DNA of 64,000 nucleotides from JBJFCE01 sp051888775 (GTDB lineage Bacteria > Bacillota > Clostridia > Lachnospirales > Lachnospiraceae), in NCBI GenBank assembly GCA_051888775.1, contig JBJFCE010000050.1, positions 1 to 64,000 on the forward strand. The letters are read 5' to 3'. A program made the position numbers and the translations under genes. Each line of letters opens with the position of its first letter. Position 1 is the first letter of the stretch. Under the pieces are notes generated by a model. It ran no database searches. It was not told where the DNA came from and saw only the letters and a list, made by a program, of their open reading frames with translations. Below are positions 9,926-18,963 of this stretch, piece by piece.

Positions 9926-9945
9926 AACATTCCTCTCCGTTTCAT

Positions 9946-11076
9946 TTAATCCCATTTCACAACAATACTTTCAAATTTTTTATAAATATTGACTACAACA
10001 TTGCATAAACTTCCGGAAACCTTGGCTACTAATTTTTGTAAAGTCTCATGATATATCACAGATAAAACAAATGCCATACCAATATATAGCACTGCAAATA
10101 CAAATATCCATAATAACAAATAGCCATAGGCATCATGATAAAAAATATAATCCCAAACATCAAACTTCAGATAATTCACTATAATTTGATTTCCATGAAT
10201 GATATATACCAGCAAAGATAAGCTTGAAAAATAGTTTATTCCCTTGTTATGAAATGAATGATTCTTCGCAAGACAAAATGCACCAACTGCAATCAAAATG
10301 TAGAAAGGATTCATATAGGTATTCCATCTCATTACTTTATCTGCAAAAAACTCACTGTGAAGACCAAGTATATTCGTCAAAAGTAGCTCTATCAGCCATC
10401 CTAAAACACCGATACTCAAAACCGTAATATTAAATTTGCTTTTACCGGTTGCTTCCTTCAAGTATAATTTCACATAAGCTACAATAAAATATAAGACAAT
10501 AAAGCCGATCAATTGATTATAATAAAAGAGACTCCCTCTCATCACATAACTGATAATGCAATATAACATAATCAATACCGCATTTACTAATAAAAGCCTT
10601 CTCTTGTCCAGATTATTTATGATAAGATTTAACAGGGGATGCACCGCATAATACAGAAGATAACATGTCAAAAACCACATATTTCCAAATGTTACCGGAA
10701 AAAACTGCTTCATAATAAATTTTGTAGGCAACTGATAGTTTATACACAAAAAGAATACTACCATGCCGACCGAAATCATAAAACTATCGCCAATCATATA
10801 TGCAATCTTTTTAATATTAGCTGACTTACTGTCAGTCAAAAACCATGCTGAGCAAACAATAAAGATATCGTTTCCGATTTGTCCAAAGCACCTCAACAAT
10901 CTCGCAATCAAATATTGTACATCTGCCGTCGCCAGTTCAAGATTAATAACACTTACATGTTCTCCGCTCGCTCCCACAGGAATCGTATGGGCAATGATAA
11001 TGATAATCATTGCAATTATTTTTAATAATTCTACACTTGAATTTCTTCGTTTTCCTCTTCCGTTTTCCACTGACAT
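9946..11076 (-). CDS. Acyltransferase-3 family membrane O-acyltransferase
   Basis: A 376-residue polytopic protein. The N-terminus has the acyltransferase-3 signature: a basic stretch (GKRRNSSVELLKIIAM) leading into a helix with IIIIIAHTIP, whose His is the family's conserved position. About ten helices follow. This family (OatA, WecH, NodX relatives) carries acetyl groups from cytosolic acetyl-CoA to sugars on or beyond the membrane. At 11076 the AGAGAGGG site abuts the ATG directly; a GTG two codons in (11070) is spaced better, so the real start may be 6 bases further in. A 58-base gap separates it from a second acyltransferase-3 gene upstream. Confidence 0.8.
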   Translation of the reverse strand: MSVENGRGKRRNSSVELLKIIAMIIIIIAHTIPVGASGEHVSVINLELATADVQYLIARLLRCFGQIGNDIFIVCSAWFLTDSKSANIKKIAYMIGDSFMISVGMVVFFLCINYQLPTKFIMKQFFPVTFGNMWFLTCYLLYYAVHPLLNLIINNLDKRRLLLVNAVLIMLYCIISYVMRGSLFYYNQLIGFIVLYFIVAYVKLYLKEATGKSKFNITVLSIGVLGWLIELLLTNILGLHSEFFADKVMRWNTYMNPFYILIAVGAFCLAKNHSFHNKGINYFSSLSLLVYIIHGNQIIVNYLKFDVWDYIFYHDAYGYLLLWIFVFAVLYIGMAFVLSVIYHETLQKLVAKVSGSLCNVVVNIYKKFESIVVKWD

Positions 11077-11134
11077 CCCTCTCTTCTACTGCCAAACATG
11101 CCACCTATTATGGTTAATCACCCCCTATAATGCC

Positions 11135-12136
11135 TCATCTGCCAATCAAACATCTTAGCTTTGTATTTACGATCGCTTGTGTACATCCATACAAAACGAT
11201 CAGTATAATAAGCAGAGTACTTAATTTCATCGTCAATTTCCCCAATGATCCTGTTGCCGAAATGAAGAAATATCTGTTTATAATCAGAAGTACGAACTGA
11301 TTCAGGCATACATATATAATAGAATCTTTTCCTATCCCACTTAACCACTTTTGCACAGTATTTCCTTTCAAAATACTGCACAAATATTTTGATATATTGA
11401 TTCCCAGTAAAATACATACTATTGCATTAAGCCAAAATAACGGAATAATCGCATACTCTCCACTTCTCATATTTACATATCCATTTAAGAAAATGAGTAT
11501 CACGGCTGGCAATATACATAGTAAACACATGTACCACTTCAGATTCATGATTCTATAAATAAATTGACTATTCTCATATTTATGGATTTGGTATCCTAAA
11601 TGAAATAATCCCACACCAACCAGTGCAGCAGCAGTTGCATACGGCAAAGTAAACGGTAAAATAATTCCTGCAACATTCCCGAAAACAGCAAGTGCAATTA
11701 CAATCATCCATTTTATAAGTTCTTTTTCAATATAACGGTCTATCAAAAAATACACTACTTCTGTTATAAATAATGCCGTCAAAAACCATAACGCTCCTGC
11801 AATCGGAAGTCCACCTGTATTGACCCACAATATATGATACAACGGATCCCAACTAAAGCCCTCCAAAAATATCTCAACAATATAGAATACAATACCAAAT
11901 ACAAGATATGGAATTAATAATGCCTTCGCTTTTTTCTTTATAAACTCTAAAGGTGCCACTTCATATTTTTCTTTATGTTTAAAGAAAAAACCTGAGATAA
12001 AGAAAAACATCGGCATATGAAACGCATGAATAAAAATATCAAAATGGTCTCCGAAACCGATATGCCCCATGATCATCAAAATAATACCTATTCCGCGAAA
12101 CACATCCATCCATTCTACTCTGTTTTTTGCCGACAT
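11135..12136 (-). CDS. Acyltransferase-3 family / fucose-4-O-acetylase-like membrane protein
   Basis: A polytopic O-acyltransferase of 333 residues. MDVFRGIGIILMIMGHIG carries the catalytic-region His after an R-GI pattern, followed by FHMPMFFFISGFFFKHK, the second conserved block of this COG3594-type subgroup. About ten membrane helices follow. The frame can also be read from TTG at 12169, but the ATG at 12136 has GAGGAA upstream and puts the family motif at the usual distance from the N-terminus. It is 46 bases downstream of the ABC exporter gene. With its neighbour and the hexapeptide enzyme it gives three predicted acetylation steps in a row. Substrate sugars are not identifiable. Confidence 0.8.
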   Translation of the reverse strand: MSAKNRVEWMDVFRGIGIILMIMGHIGFGDHFDIFIHAFHMPMFFFISGFFFKHKEKYEVAPLEFIKKKAKALLIPYLVFGIVFYIVEIFLEGFSWDPLYHILWVNTGGLPIAGALWFLTALFITEVVYFLIDRYIEKELIKWMIVIALAVFGNVAGIILPFTLPYATAAALVGVGLFHLGYQIHKYENSQFIYRIMNLKWYMCLLCILPAVILIFLNGYVNMRSGEYAIIPLFWLNAIVCILLGINISKYLCSILKGNTVQKWLSGIGKDSIIYVCLNQFVLLIINRYFFISATGSLGKLTMKLSTLLIILIVLYGCTQAIVNTKLRCLIGR

Positions 12137-12182
12137 TTTCCTATTCCTCAGTACTCTCTGTTTTCCCAATATTTTCAGTTTC

Positions 12183-13970
12183 TCAGCATTCTTCTCTGTC
12201 CGGCACTTCTTGCTTCCCGGTATCCCATTCCCTATTTAATACCTCCTCTTTTTGCCGTAATTCAACTCTGCCATCTGTAACCTCATAAACCACATCGGCA
12301 TTTTTAATCGTGGTCAATCTATGCGCAATAATCAGAATCGTTTTCTGTCCCTGCAACTTATCGATCGCTTTCATGACCGCTTCCTCAGTGTCGTTATCCA
12401 ATGCCGATGTTGCTTCATCTAACACAAGGATTTCCGGATTTCGGTAAAGTGCCCTCGCTATACCGATACGCTGTCTCTGACCTCCGGAAAGTCTGACTCC
12501 GCGATCACCTACAAAAGTATCCAGACCTTCAGGCAGTGTTTCTACAAAATCATATAACTGCGCCTGCTGTAGTGCATGGATTACCATCTCTTCATCAATC
12601 TCACTGTCTGCTATTCCAAATGCCACATTATTTCTGATCGTATCATCCGACAAATAAATTGTCTGTGGAATATACCCGATTTCCTTTTGCCATGTCGGAA
12701 GATTCTTATAGATATTTAATTCATCTGCATAAATTCTTCCGCTTTGCGGAGGCAATAATCCAAGCAGAATATCCACCATAGTAGACTTCCCTGCTCCTGA
12801 GGCTCCGATAAATGCAACCATCTTACCTTTCTCAATACAAAACTTTGCATTTTCGATTACATTCACATCACTGCCCGGATAATGATATGTCACATTTCTG
12901 ACTTCGATTTTATTCTTAAAGTTCCATTCTTCATCTTTTGTTGTTTCTTTACTTTCCAGCAGTTCTATCTCTTTCAAATCTTCATAAACCAAATTCATAG
13001 AAGGAACAGCATAAAGTACGGCGGATAAATGCTCATTTATTTTTCCAACAGAAGGAAGCAACTTAAATGACGCCACTGCAAAAATTGCCAATTGAGGAAC
13101 AAACTCTATCAAATCCTTCTGTCCAAAAAATATTTTAAAGATAACCGCCAACAATAACCCAGTCATGCAGACCATTTCAATAATATATTTAGGAATGACC
13201 CCTATTAACCGGCTAAGCCGTAATACTCGCACATACTTTGCAAAATAAGCATCATAATGATTGATAAAGCTTTCTTCACGATTTAAAATCTTTATTTCTT
13301 TAATTCCGCCTAACGACTGATTCATCCACTGGTAAATCTTGGACTTATATTGTTGCCCTTGACGCCCCCACGCAGTGGAATACTTCTTAGAAATATACCA
13401 GAATACTATAAGAAAAATCAGTAAAAGTGCCAAAATAATTACAGTAATGGATTTACTTACAATATATAAATAAATTCCGATCGCCACACAAATGCAAACC
13501 TCTGCAATCATTTCCAACAGATGAATAATCCCTTTGGCAAACTGATCCGTATCCTCCTGCATAGTTCTTTGTAATATGGAAATGTTCTTATTTAAATGAA
13601 ATGTATACGGCTCCTTCATATAAGCTTTCAGCAAATTGGTGGAAATAGTTCTTTGCATTCTATAAGAAAACTTATAAATCGCATTTTTCTCGATGATAAT
13701 ATAGATGTTTTTTACAATATAAACAACAATGATCCCACCGGCAATCAATGCAAGGAAATGACTTGTATCCTTGACCGGGAATATTTCATACACATATGAT
13801 AAAACAGCACTGTCGGAAACCGCATTCTCCTGCATCAACAGATCAATAAACGGTGAAAAAACCGAAACCGATAATAGTTCCAAAAAGCTTCCGATTATGA
13901 CCATTCCCAGTAAGAAGAATACTTTGATTTTATCTTTTGTTGAAAAAATATAACTCAGCTTTTTTATCAT
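12183..13970 (-). CDS. ABC exporter, fused permease-ATPase (PglK/MsbA-like flippase)
   Basis: A 595-residue half-transporter. Six transmembrane helices (about 15-310) are followed by a nucleotide-binding domain with Walker A (IGASGAGKSTMVDILLGL), signature LSGGQRQRIGIARAL, Walker B (ILVLDEATSALD) and a switch His in IIAHRLTTI. Type IV exporters of this form in glycan loci, such as PglK, flip lipid-linked oligosaccharides across the membrane. It would act as a homodimer. Its ATG overlaps the stop of the Wzy-like gene by 4 bases, pairing export with polymerisation. It is a clear paralog of 39322-41088, which likewise has a VFSPFIDLLM-type first helix and the same NBD motifs. Confidence 0.88.
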   Translation of the reverse strand: MIKKLSYIFSTKDKIKVFFLLGMVIIGSFLELLSVSVFSPFIDLLMQENAVSDSAVLSYVYEIFPVKDTSHFLALIAGGIIVVYIVKNIYIIIEKNAIYKFSYRMQRTISTNLLKAYMKEPYTFHLNKNISILQRTMQEDTDQFAKGIIHLLEMIAEVCICVAIGIYLYIVSKSITVIILALLLIFLIVFWYISKKYSTAWGRQGQQYKSKIYQWMNQSLGGIKEIKILNREESFINHYDAYFAKYVRVLRLSRLIGVIPKYIIEMVCMTGLLLAVIFKIFFGQKDLIEFVPQLAIFAVASFKLLPSVGKINEHLSAVLYAVPSMNLVYEDLKEIELLESKETTKDEEWNFKNKIEVRNVTYHYPGSDVNVIENAKFCIEKGKMVAFIGASGAGKSTMVDILLGLLPPQSGRIYADELNIYKNLPTWQKEIGYIPQTIYLSDDTIRNNVAFGIADSEIDEEMVIHALQQAQLYDFVETLPEGLDTFVGDRGVRLSGGQRQRIGIARALYRNPEILVLDEATSALDNDTEEAVMKAIDKLQGQKTILIIAHRLTTIKNADVVYEVTDGRVELRQKEEVLNREWDTGKQEVPDREEC

Positions 13971-15520
13971 CGATTCATTCTCTCTTTCCTAAAGCACTGC
14001 CATGTACCGCACAAAAGATATCCGATACAATACCCCAATATCATTCCCGCTGCTTTCCCGCGCAGCTTTTCCATTTTTACAATATTTCCGCTGAAAGATT
14101 CTATCAGATCACCCTGCTGAAAATCTGCCATTTCTTTATAACCGGTATATTCAACCTCTTCATCGTAATAGTTCATTTCTTCACTGACATCTGCGCAGTC
14201 TGCACGATAAACAACATATCCTTCCGGATAGGAAACCGATATACTCACCACCAGAAATGCAAATATTGCTCCCACGATTCCCCCTATCAGCTTTGTGCTG
14301 CTGAATATACATACATATCGTAGTTTCTCTTTTACTTTAGAAAGACGTTTGAACTCAAATGCCATATTCATATTCAAACTTTGTACTGCTTTGATAGGCA
14401 CCAACGCATATTCTTTTTTTTCTGCTTTCTTTTCAAATAACATCGCTCCCAAAAACAGGAAGGACAGATTTTTGAAAGATGTGTTATACAGAAACGGCTC
14501 TGTCAGTCCGCCGATTGCAATGATAAGTGTTATCAGTACTTCTAAATACTTGTCCTCTTTGAGCAATCTGTAGATCATCCAAACGGTTGCCAGACAAAGA
14601 ATCGCAAAAGGCACGATTCCATAAGTGATAAATGCAAACAGATAGGCATTATCCATAGTAAGCGTGCTCGTTGTTATTTCCGACACTCTTGTTCCGAACA
14701 GGCTGATAAATTCAGGCACCAAATAATACTTTGCCAGCGCTAATCTTGTATTCAGAATTTTATTTACGATATCAAAAACTTTTCCCGTTGCTATGAGCGG
14801 GAAAATCAAGGATACTGTTACACACAACGGAAAAACAAGCTGCAAAATTATTTTTTCTGCTTTATTCAGTTTTTTTCTTACGAACAGATACATGCGTCCG
14901 GCAAGCAGACACATAAAAACCAAAAAACCGGTATAACTGACTGAATACAGAAAAACAATACAGTTTCCGATAAACAGATATACTGCATGTTTGATCCTAA
15001 ACCGTTCTCCCAATATGTAAATGATAAACATTGCAAGAACAATATAGGAGACATGCAAAACATTCGGATGGGAATATCCAAGCCCCCATCTGAAAATATG
15101 TCCCAGCCCCAACTTGGTGTGAACCTTATATATCGTGTCTTCCATATGAAACAGTGAACTGATCGTCAGCCCCAAAAATGCAAGCGTCCACAATATGGTC
15201 CCTACCGCAAACAATCTTCTGGTATCCACATATTTCATTCCGACCATCATAAGACCATATAACAGCATACCTTTTTCACCGGAGACAACATAAGTAAGTC
15301 CGGTCAGTCCAATCACGGCTATGATTTTCAATATCTCTGTAATTGTATATGTTTCCACGGAAAATTTTAATAGAAAGCAAAGCCCGGCAAAAACAAGCAC
15401 CAGTTTGAAAACGGTCTGCCCGTCATAAAGTCCGATTCCCTTAGCAAACAGCAATGCCCCCCAAAACAGCCAATATAAAATTTCTCCTACGCTTACCGTT
15501 ATCCTTCTGCTCTTTTCCAT
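13967..15520 (-). CDS. wzy: Wzy-type O-antigen/capsule polymerase with C-terminal outside domain
   Basis: A 517-residue polytopic protein with about 12 helices. The centre contains RWGLGYSHPNVLHV and VSYTGFLVF, motifs shared with low-GC Gram-positive Wzy proteins and with the second Wzy in this window at 31646-32836. Unlike that one it has an extra C-terminal region of about 120 residues: a helix, a roughly 75-residue acidic outside loop (YRADCADVSEEMNYYDEE onward) and a final helix. Wzy enzymes join lipid-linked repeat units outside the membrane. The ribosome binding site AGAGGAA is well spaced. The gene runs straight into the ABC exporter with a 4-base overlap. Wzy proteins diverge strongly, so the call rests on topology and the shared motifs. 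Confidence 0.75.
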   Translation of the reverse strand: MEKSRRITVSVGEILYWLFWGALLFAKGIGLYDGQTVFKLVLVFAGLCFLLKFSVETYTITEILKIIAVIGLTGLTYVVSGEKGMLLYGLMMVGMKYVDTRRLFAVGTILWTLAFLGLTISSLFHMEDTIYKVHTKLGLGHIFRWGLGYSHPNVLHVSYIVLAMFIIYILGERFRIKHAVYLFIGNCIVFLYSVSYTGFLVFMCLLAGRMYLFVRKKLNKAEKIILQLVFPLCVTVSLIFPLIATGKVFDIVNKILNTRLALAKYYLVPEFISLFGTRVSEITTSTLTMDNAYLFAFITYGIVPFAILCLATVWMIYRLLKEDKYLEVLITLIIAIGGLTEPFLYNTSFKNLSFLFLGAMLFEKKAEKKEYALVPIKAVQSLNMNMAFEFKRLSKVKEKLRYVCIFSSTKLIGGIVGAIFAFLVVSISVSYPEGYVVYRADCADVSEEMNYYDEEVEYTGYKEMADFQQGDLIESFSGNIVKMEKLRGKAAGMILGYCIGYLLCGTWQCFRKERMNR

Positions 15521-15530
15521 GCTTTTCCTC

Positions 15531-16538
15531 TTAAATTCCTTCTATAAACTTATTCTCTTTCAGACTGTATTTTCCGCCCTTTAAGAATTTATGCTTGATC
15601 ACCCACCAGCCGGGTACCCAGATATATTTATGCATCGCAGGCGAAGCGCTTCCGATCATCCAGCAGTTTCTGTCACAATTTCTGGTGCATTCACGCACCT
15701 TTTCCGCCTGCTCGGAATGCCACAGTTCTTCCCACGATTGCTCCCTCAGATTTCCCATAACAGCCTTTTTCTCCATTCCGTTGCAGGGAATCACATCGCA
15801 AAAAGGATCAATAAAAAATGCATTCTTGGACATATCACAGGGAAGAAGTCTCTTATTTCCATAAATATAGTTGATCAAACCATGGTTAAAGTAAGCCCGA
15901 AACCATTTTTTGGGAGACTTGCTTTTTAACAACTCATTGATCAGCTTTTCAAAATTCCGGGCAACCTTCAATTTATCATCAATCTTATTATCGGTCTTTC
16001 TGAAATAAAAAGAATTGTGCAGTGTCGCTGTCGCGAACTCCATATTCATATCATTGGCTATGTTATAAAGAGGTACCAGATCTTCACAGTTCATATCCTG
16101 CACGGTCATCCCAAAGCCAACATCAGGATGTCCCATTTCTACCAGTGTTTTTAAAGTATTATAGCCCCGGTTAAAACCATCCGGGATACCGCGGATCTTA
16201 TCATTCGTTTCCTGAAGCCCCTCGATACTGATACGGATTCCTACCTTGGGAAATTCCTTGCAGAGTGCAATGATCCGATCCGTAAAATAACCGTTGGTAG
16301 AAATCACTATTCTGTCCGATTTTTTATAAAGCTCTCTTACAATATCCGGAATATCCTGCCTTACGAAAGGTTCTCCACCCGTAATATTGGTAAATGCCAT
16401 TTCCGGCAGTTTCTTAATATCATCCAATGTAATTTCTTCACTGGGCTTACTGGGATCCTTAAAGCAATCACACATATTACATCTGGCATTACATCTATAT
16501 GTCACGATTACAGTCCCGTATAATGTTCTTCTGCTCAT
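15531..16538 (-). CDS. Radical SAM protein with C-terminal SPASM-like cysteine domain
   Basis: A 335-residue cytosolic protein. YRCNARCNMCDCF gives the CxxxCxxC triad (residues 16, 20, 23) that binds the radical SAM [4Fe-4S] cluster. TGGEPFVRQDI is the SAM-binding GGE motif. The C-terminal region has the cysteine spacing of a SPASM auxiliary-cluster domain: LPCDMS, FCDVIPCNG, then CTRNCDRNCW. The ATG at 16538 has a perfect AAGGAG 6 nt upstream; the longer frame to 16613 has none. It stands between a GT4 gene and the Wzy gene of the same operon. Radical SAM enzymes in glycan loci could epimerise, dehydrate or modify a sugar or a peptide, and I cannot tell which. It is an unusual member of such an operon. 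Confidence 0.85.
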   Translation of the reverse strand: MSRRTLYGTVIVTYRCNARCNMCDCFKDPSKPSEEITLDDIKKLPEMAFTNITGGEPFVRQDIPDIVRELYKKSDRIVISTNGYFTDRIIALCKEFPKVGIRISIEGLQETNDKIRGIPDGFNRGYNTLKTLVEMGHPDVGFGMTVQDMNCEDLVPLYNIANDMNMEFATATLHNSFYFRKTDNKIDDKLKVARNFEKLINELLKSKSPKKWFRAYFNHGLINYIYGNKRLLPCDMSKNAFFIDPFCDVIPCNGMEKKAVMGNLREQSWEELWHSEQAEKVRECTRNCDRNCWMIGSASPAMHKYIWVPGWWVIKHKFLKGGKYSLKENKFIEGI

Positions 16539-16685
16539 CTTCCACTCCTTAACATTCTCATTTCCATACAGTCCTTCTTTCCAAATTATACATAGTTTCA
16601 GATTGTCCTGCAAGCAGAGAATCTATTCCGTTTCATTTACCATTTCATCTATAAATTTCCAGCAAAGATGCTACATGATCTTTTA

Positions 16686-17762
16686 TTAAAATACTGCTGT
16701 TTTTTCTCCTTTGGCACATAGCAGCATTTGGTCCGCAATTTTGGCGATCGGATATTTTTCTCTGATTTTTGCGGCATTACGGGACAATGTCTGCGCAAAT
16801 TTCTCATCTTCCGCAATTGCACACATTGCACTCACTAATCGCTCCTTATCGCCTACCGGGATCAATATGCCGCTGACCCCATCCTCTATATACATCGCCG
16901 AGCCACCTATTGGGCAGTTCGTTGCGATTACGGGAATTCCCATTGCCAAAGCCTCCGTCATGGAATTTGATATTCCTTCAAAATCCGAGGAAAGCACATA
17001 CATTCCCGCCTTGTATATACGTTTGCGTACATCTGCACAAAATCCATGCCATACTACCTGATCCTCGATTTCCTGCGACCGGGCATATCCCTCCATTTCT
17101 TCCTTCATTTCACCGTCACCATACATATGCAGGCTATACTCAGGATGTTTTTTCACGAACTCGGCAAAAGCAGCCAATAATAGCTTGGGATTTTTTTGAT
17201 GATGAAGTCTTCCTACATAAACTACCGTTTTTTCACGTTCTCCGATATAAGCCTCCGGCAAGGTATCATCTATCGGATTCGGTATGACTGTCATCTTATT
17301 CCGAAGCTTTGACGGAAAGTAAGAAATACATTCCTGTGTTTGTGTGGCAATACATACCGCTTTACTATATGCCCAATCCCTTAACCGGTCCTGCCGTCCC
17401 TGCCTCGGATCATTTCTTTCGGACACAAAAATAGGACATGATAACCCAATCGTTGTGATTGCACTAAAAATGGTTCCCGCAACACTAAATGAGTAAATAA
17501 AGCATCCTCGGTTCTTCCGAAAATACTTTCTCATTTTCCATAATCTCTTGATCTGAATCAACGGATTTCCATGGGATTGCGAAGAAATACAGATCAATTT
17601 AACCTTTTCATCCAATTGATAAGCACAGGCATCCCCTGCGAATGTCATGATATCCACTTCTATGTTCCGGCTCGCATACTCCCTGGCCAACAGGCTGATC
17701 ACACGTTCTGTTCCACCCCCTGCCATATTGGGAATTACAAAAACAATTTTTATCTTCTCCAT
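16686..17762 (-). CDS. GT4 glycosyltransferase
   Basis: A 358-residue GT-B fold enzyme. The N-terminal Rossmann half starts KIKIVFVIPNMAGGGTERVI, with the glycine-rich loop typical of GT4. The C-terminal donor-binding half contains VYVGRLHHQKNPKLLLAAF and the EX7E region DFEGISNSMTEALAMGIPVIAT. Such retaining enzymes add sugars from nucleotide donors on the cytosolic face. The start at 17762 has AGGGA 8 nt upstream; a longer frame to 17792 would overlap the previous gene and lacks a site. It lies 4 bases after 17767-18963. The 147-base gap before the radical SAM gene contains nothing I recognise. Confidence 0.85.
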   Translation of the reverse strand: MEKIKIVFVIPNMAGGGTERVISLLAREYASRNIEVDIMTFAGDACAYQLDEKVKLICISSQSHGNPLIQIKRLWKMRKYFRKNRGCFIYSFSVAGTIFSAITTIGLSCPIFVSERNDPRQGRQDRLRDWAYSKAVCIATQTQECISYFPSKLRNKMTVIPNPIDDTLPEAYIGEREKTVVYVGRLHHQKNPKLLLAAFAEFVKKHPEYSLHMYGDGEMKEEMEGYARSQEIEDQVVWHGFCADVRKRIYKAGMYVLSSDFEGISNSMTEALAMGIPVIATNCPIGGSAMYIEDGVSGILIPVGDKERLVSAMCAIAEDEKFAQTLSRNAAKIREKYPIAKIADQMLLCAKGEKTAVF

Positions 17763-17766
17763 ATTA

Positions 17767-18963
17767 TCATTCCCTGTAAAATGTATAACCAAATTCCTTT
17801 TCTGTCAGTTTGTTCAGTTCTTCCAGATACTGCTGAAAAAGGAAGTGCTGATGCACAGTCTCATAACCCTTTTTCCCCATCTGTTCAACGCTATTCGGAT
17901 TCTTAATCAGCCCAAGTAGTATTTCTTCCAGCTCCTGTGTACTGTCAAGTGCAAATGTATATCCGCATTGATATTCATCCAGATAACTGCTTAAACCGCA
18001 ATAGATACTGGCAGCAACACATAATCCCATCTCCATTGCTTCCAGAATAACCATTCCCGCACTTTCGTAAGTACTGGGAAGTAATAAGACGTCGTTTTCT
18101 AAATATAATTGCTCCATATCTCCAAACGGAATATTTTTCCGAAGCTCTATGATATCCTCCAGTCCTTTTTCAACAACATACTGCTTTAACCGGTTAAAAT
18201 ACGCTTCTTCATCGGAATTGGATAGTTGTCCGATTATTGTTAATTTTACCTGAGACAGCACAGACTGTTCTTTTAATCGTGAAAAGGTATCTATCAGGAA
18301 AAAATGATTCTTATAATCCCGATATTTTCCTACATCCAGAAAATGCAAGATCCCGTCTTTTAAATAATCCCTTTTCTCTATTTTACCGATATTCTTACCT
18401 TCTACCACAAGTGGTACAAAGTAAACATTGCTTTTCCGAATCTTACTTCGATTTTCCCCGTGATAATAAATGGGTGAAAATGCTGCTTTAGGAAATAGCA
18501 CCCCCTTCAAAAAATTCTTGGCTTTGCTGCCGGAATTTTCAAAATCATAGATAGGCTGCTGCACATACAGTATACATTTCTTAATGTGCAATATTTTACA
18601 AATAAAATATATTACCGCACTGGTAAGATGCCGTTCCCTCATAATCACTAAGTCAGGCTGAAATTTTTTAATAATACCCATAGTATGAAAAAAAGCCGGT
18701 ATAAAAAAATACATTCTTTTTCCTTCGGCCCGATTAGGACCATGCTTCTTGGCAATATACCGGAGCAATCGCTTAGAAATCCAGCTTTGTTTAAGGCAAC
18801 GGAAATCTACATAATCATGAATCTCACTGACACCTTCATATTGTGCCAAAAACATTACCTGACAACCACATTGATGAAATTCTTGCATAATAGGCACTTG
18901 ATTTGTATGATATCGCGGCGCTACATATAATAGCTTTATCTGGTCAACACTATGATTCTTCAT
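17767..18963 (-). CDS. GT4-like glycosyltransferase
   Basis: A 398-residue GT-B protein. The N-terminal half begins IKLLYVAPRYHTNQVPIM and contains QPDLVIMRERHLTSAVIYFI, giving it the CapM-like acceptor side. The C-terminal half shows LHFLDVGKYRDYKNHFFLID and the donor-site EX7E segment STYESAGMVILEAMEMG, where the first Glu is in YESAG. Its ATG lies inside the last codons of 18950-20152 (14-base overlap), so the two are translationally coupled. It probably adds one sugar to the growing lipid-linked repeat unit. Donor and linkage are unknown. Confidence 0.82.
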   Translation of the reverse strand: MKNHSVDQIKLLYVAPRYHTNQVPIMQEFHQCGCQVMFLAQYEGVSEIHDYVDFRCLKQSWISKRLLRYIAKKHGPNRAEGKRMYFFIPAFFHTMGIIKKFQPDLVIMRERHLTSAVIYFICKILHIKKCILYVQQPIYDFENSGSKAKNFLKGVLFPKAAFSPIYYHGENRSKIRKSNVYFVPLVVEGKNIGKIEKRDYLKDGILHFLDVGKYRDYKNHFFLIDTFSRLKEQSVLSQVKLTIIGQLSNSDEEAYFNRLKQYVVEKGLEDIIELRKNIPFGDMEQLYLENDVLLLPSTYESAGMVILEAMEMGLCVAASIYCGLSSYLDEYQCGYTFALDSTQELEEILLGLIKNPNSVEQMGKKGYETVHQHFLFQQYLEELNKLTEKEFGYTFYRE

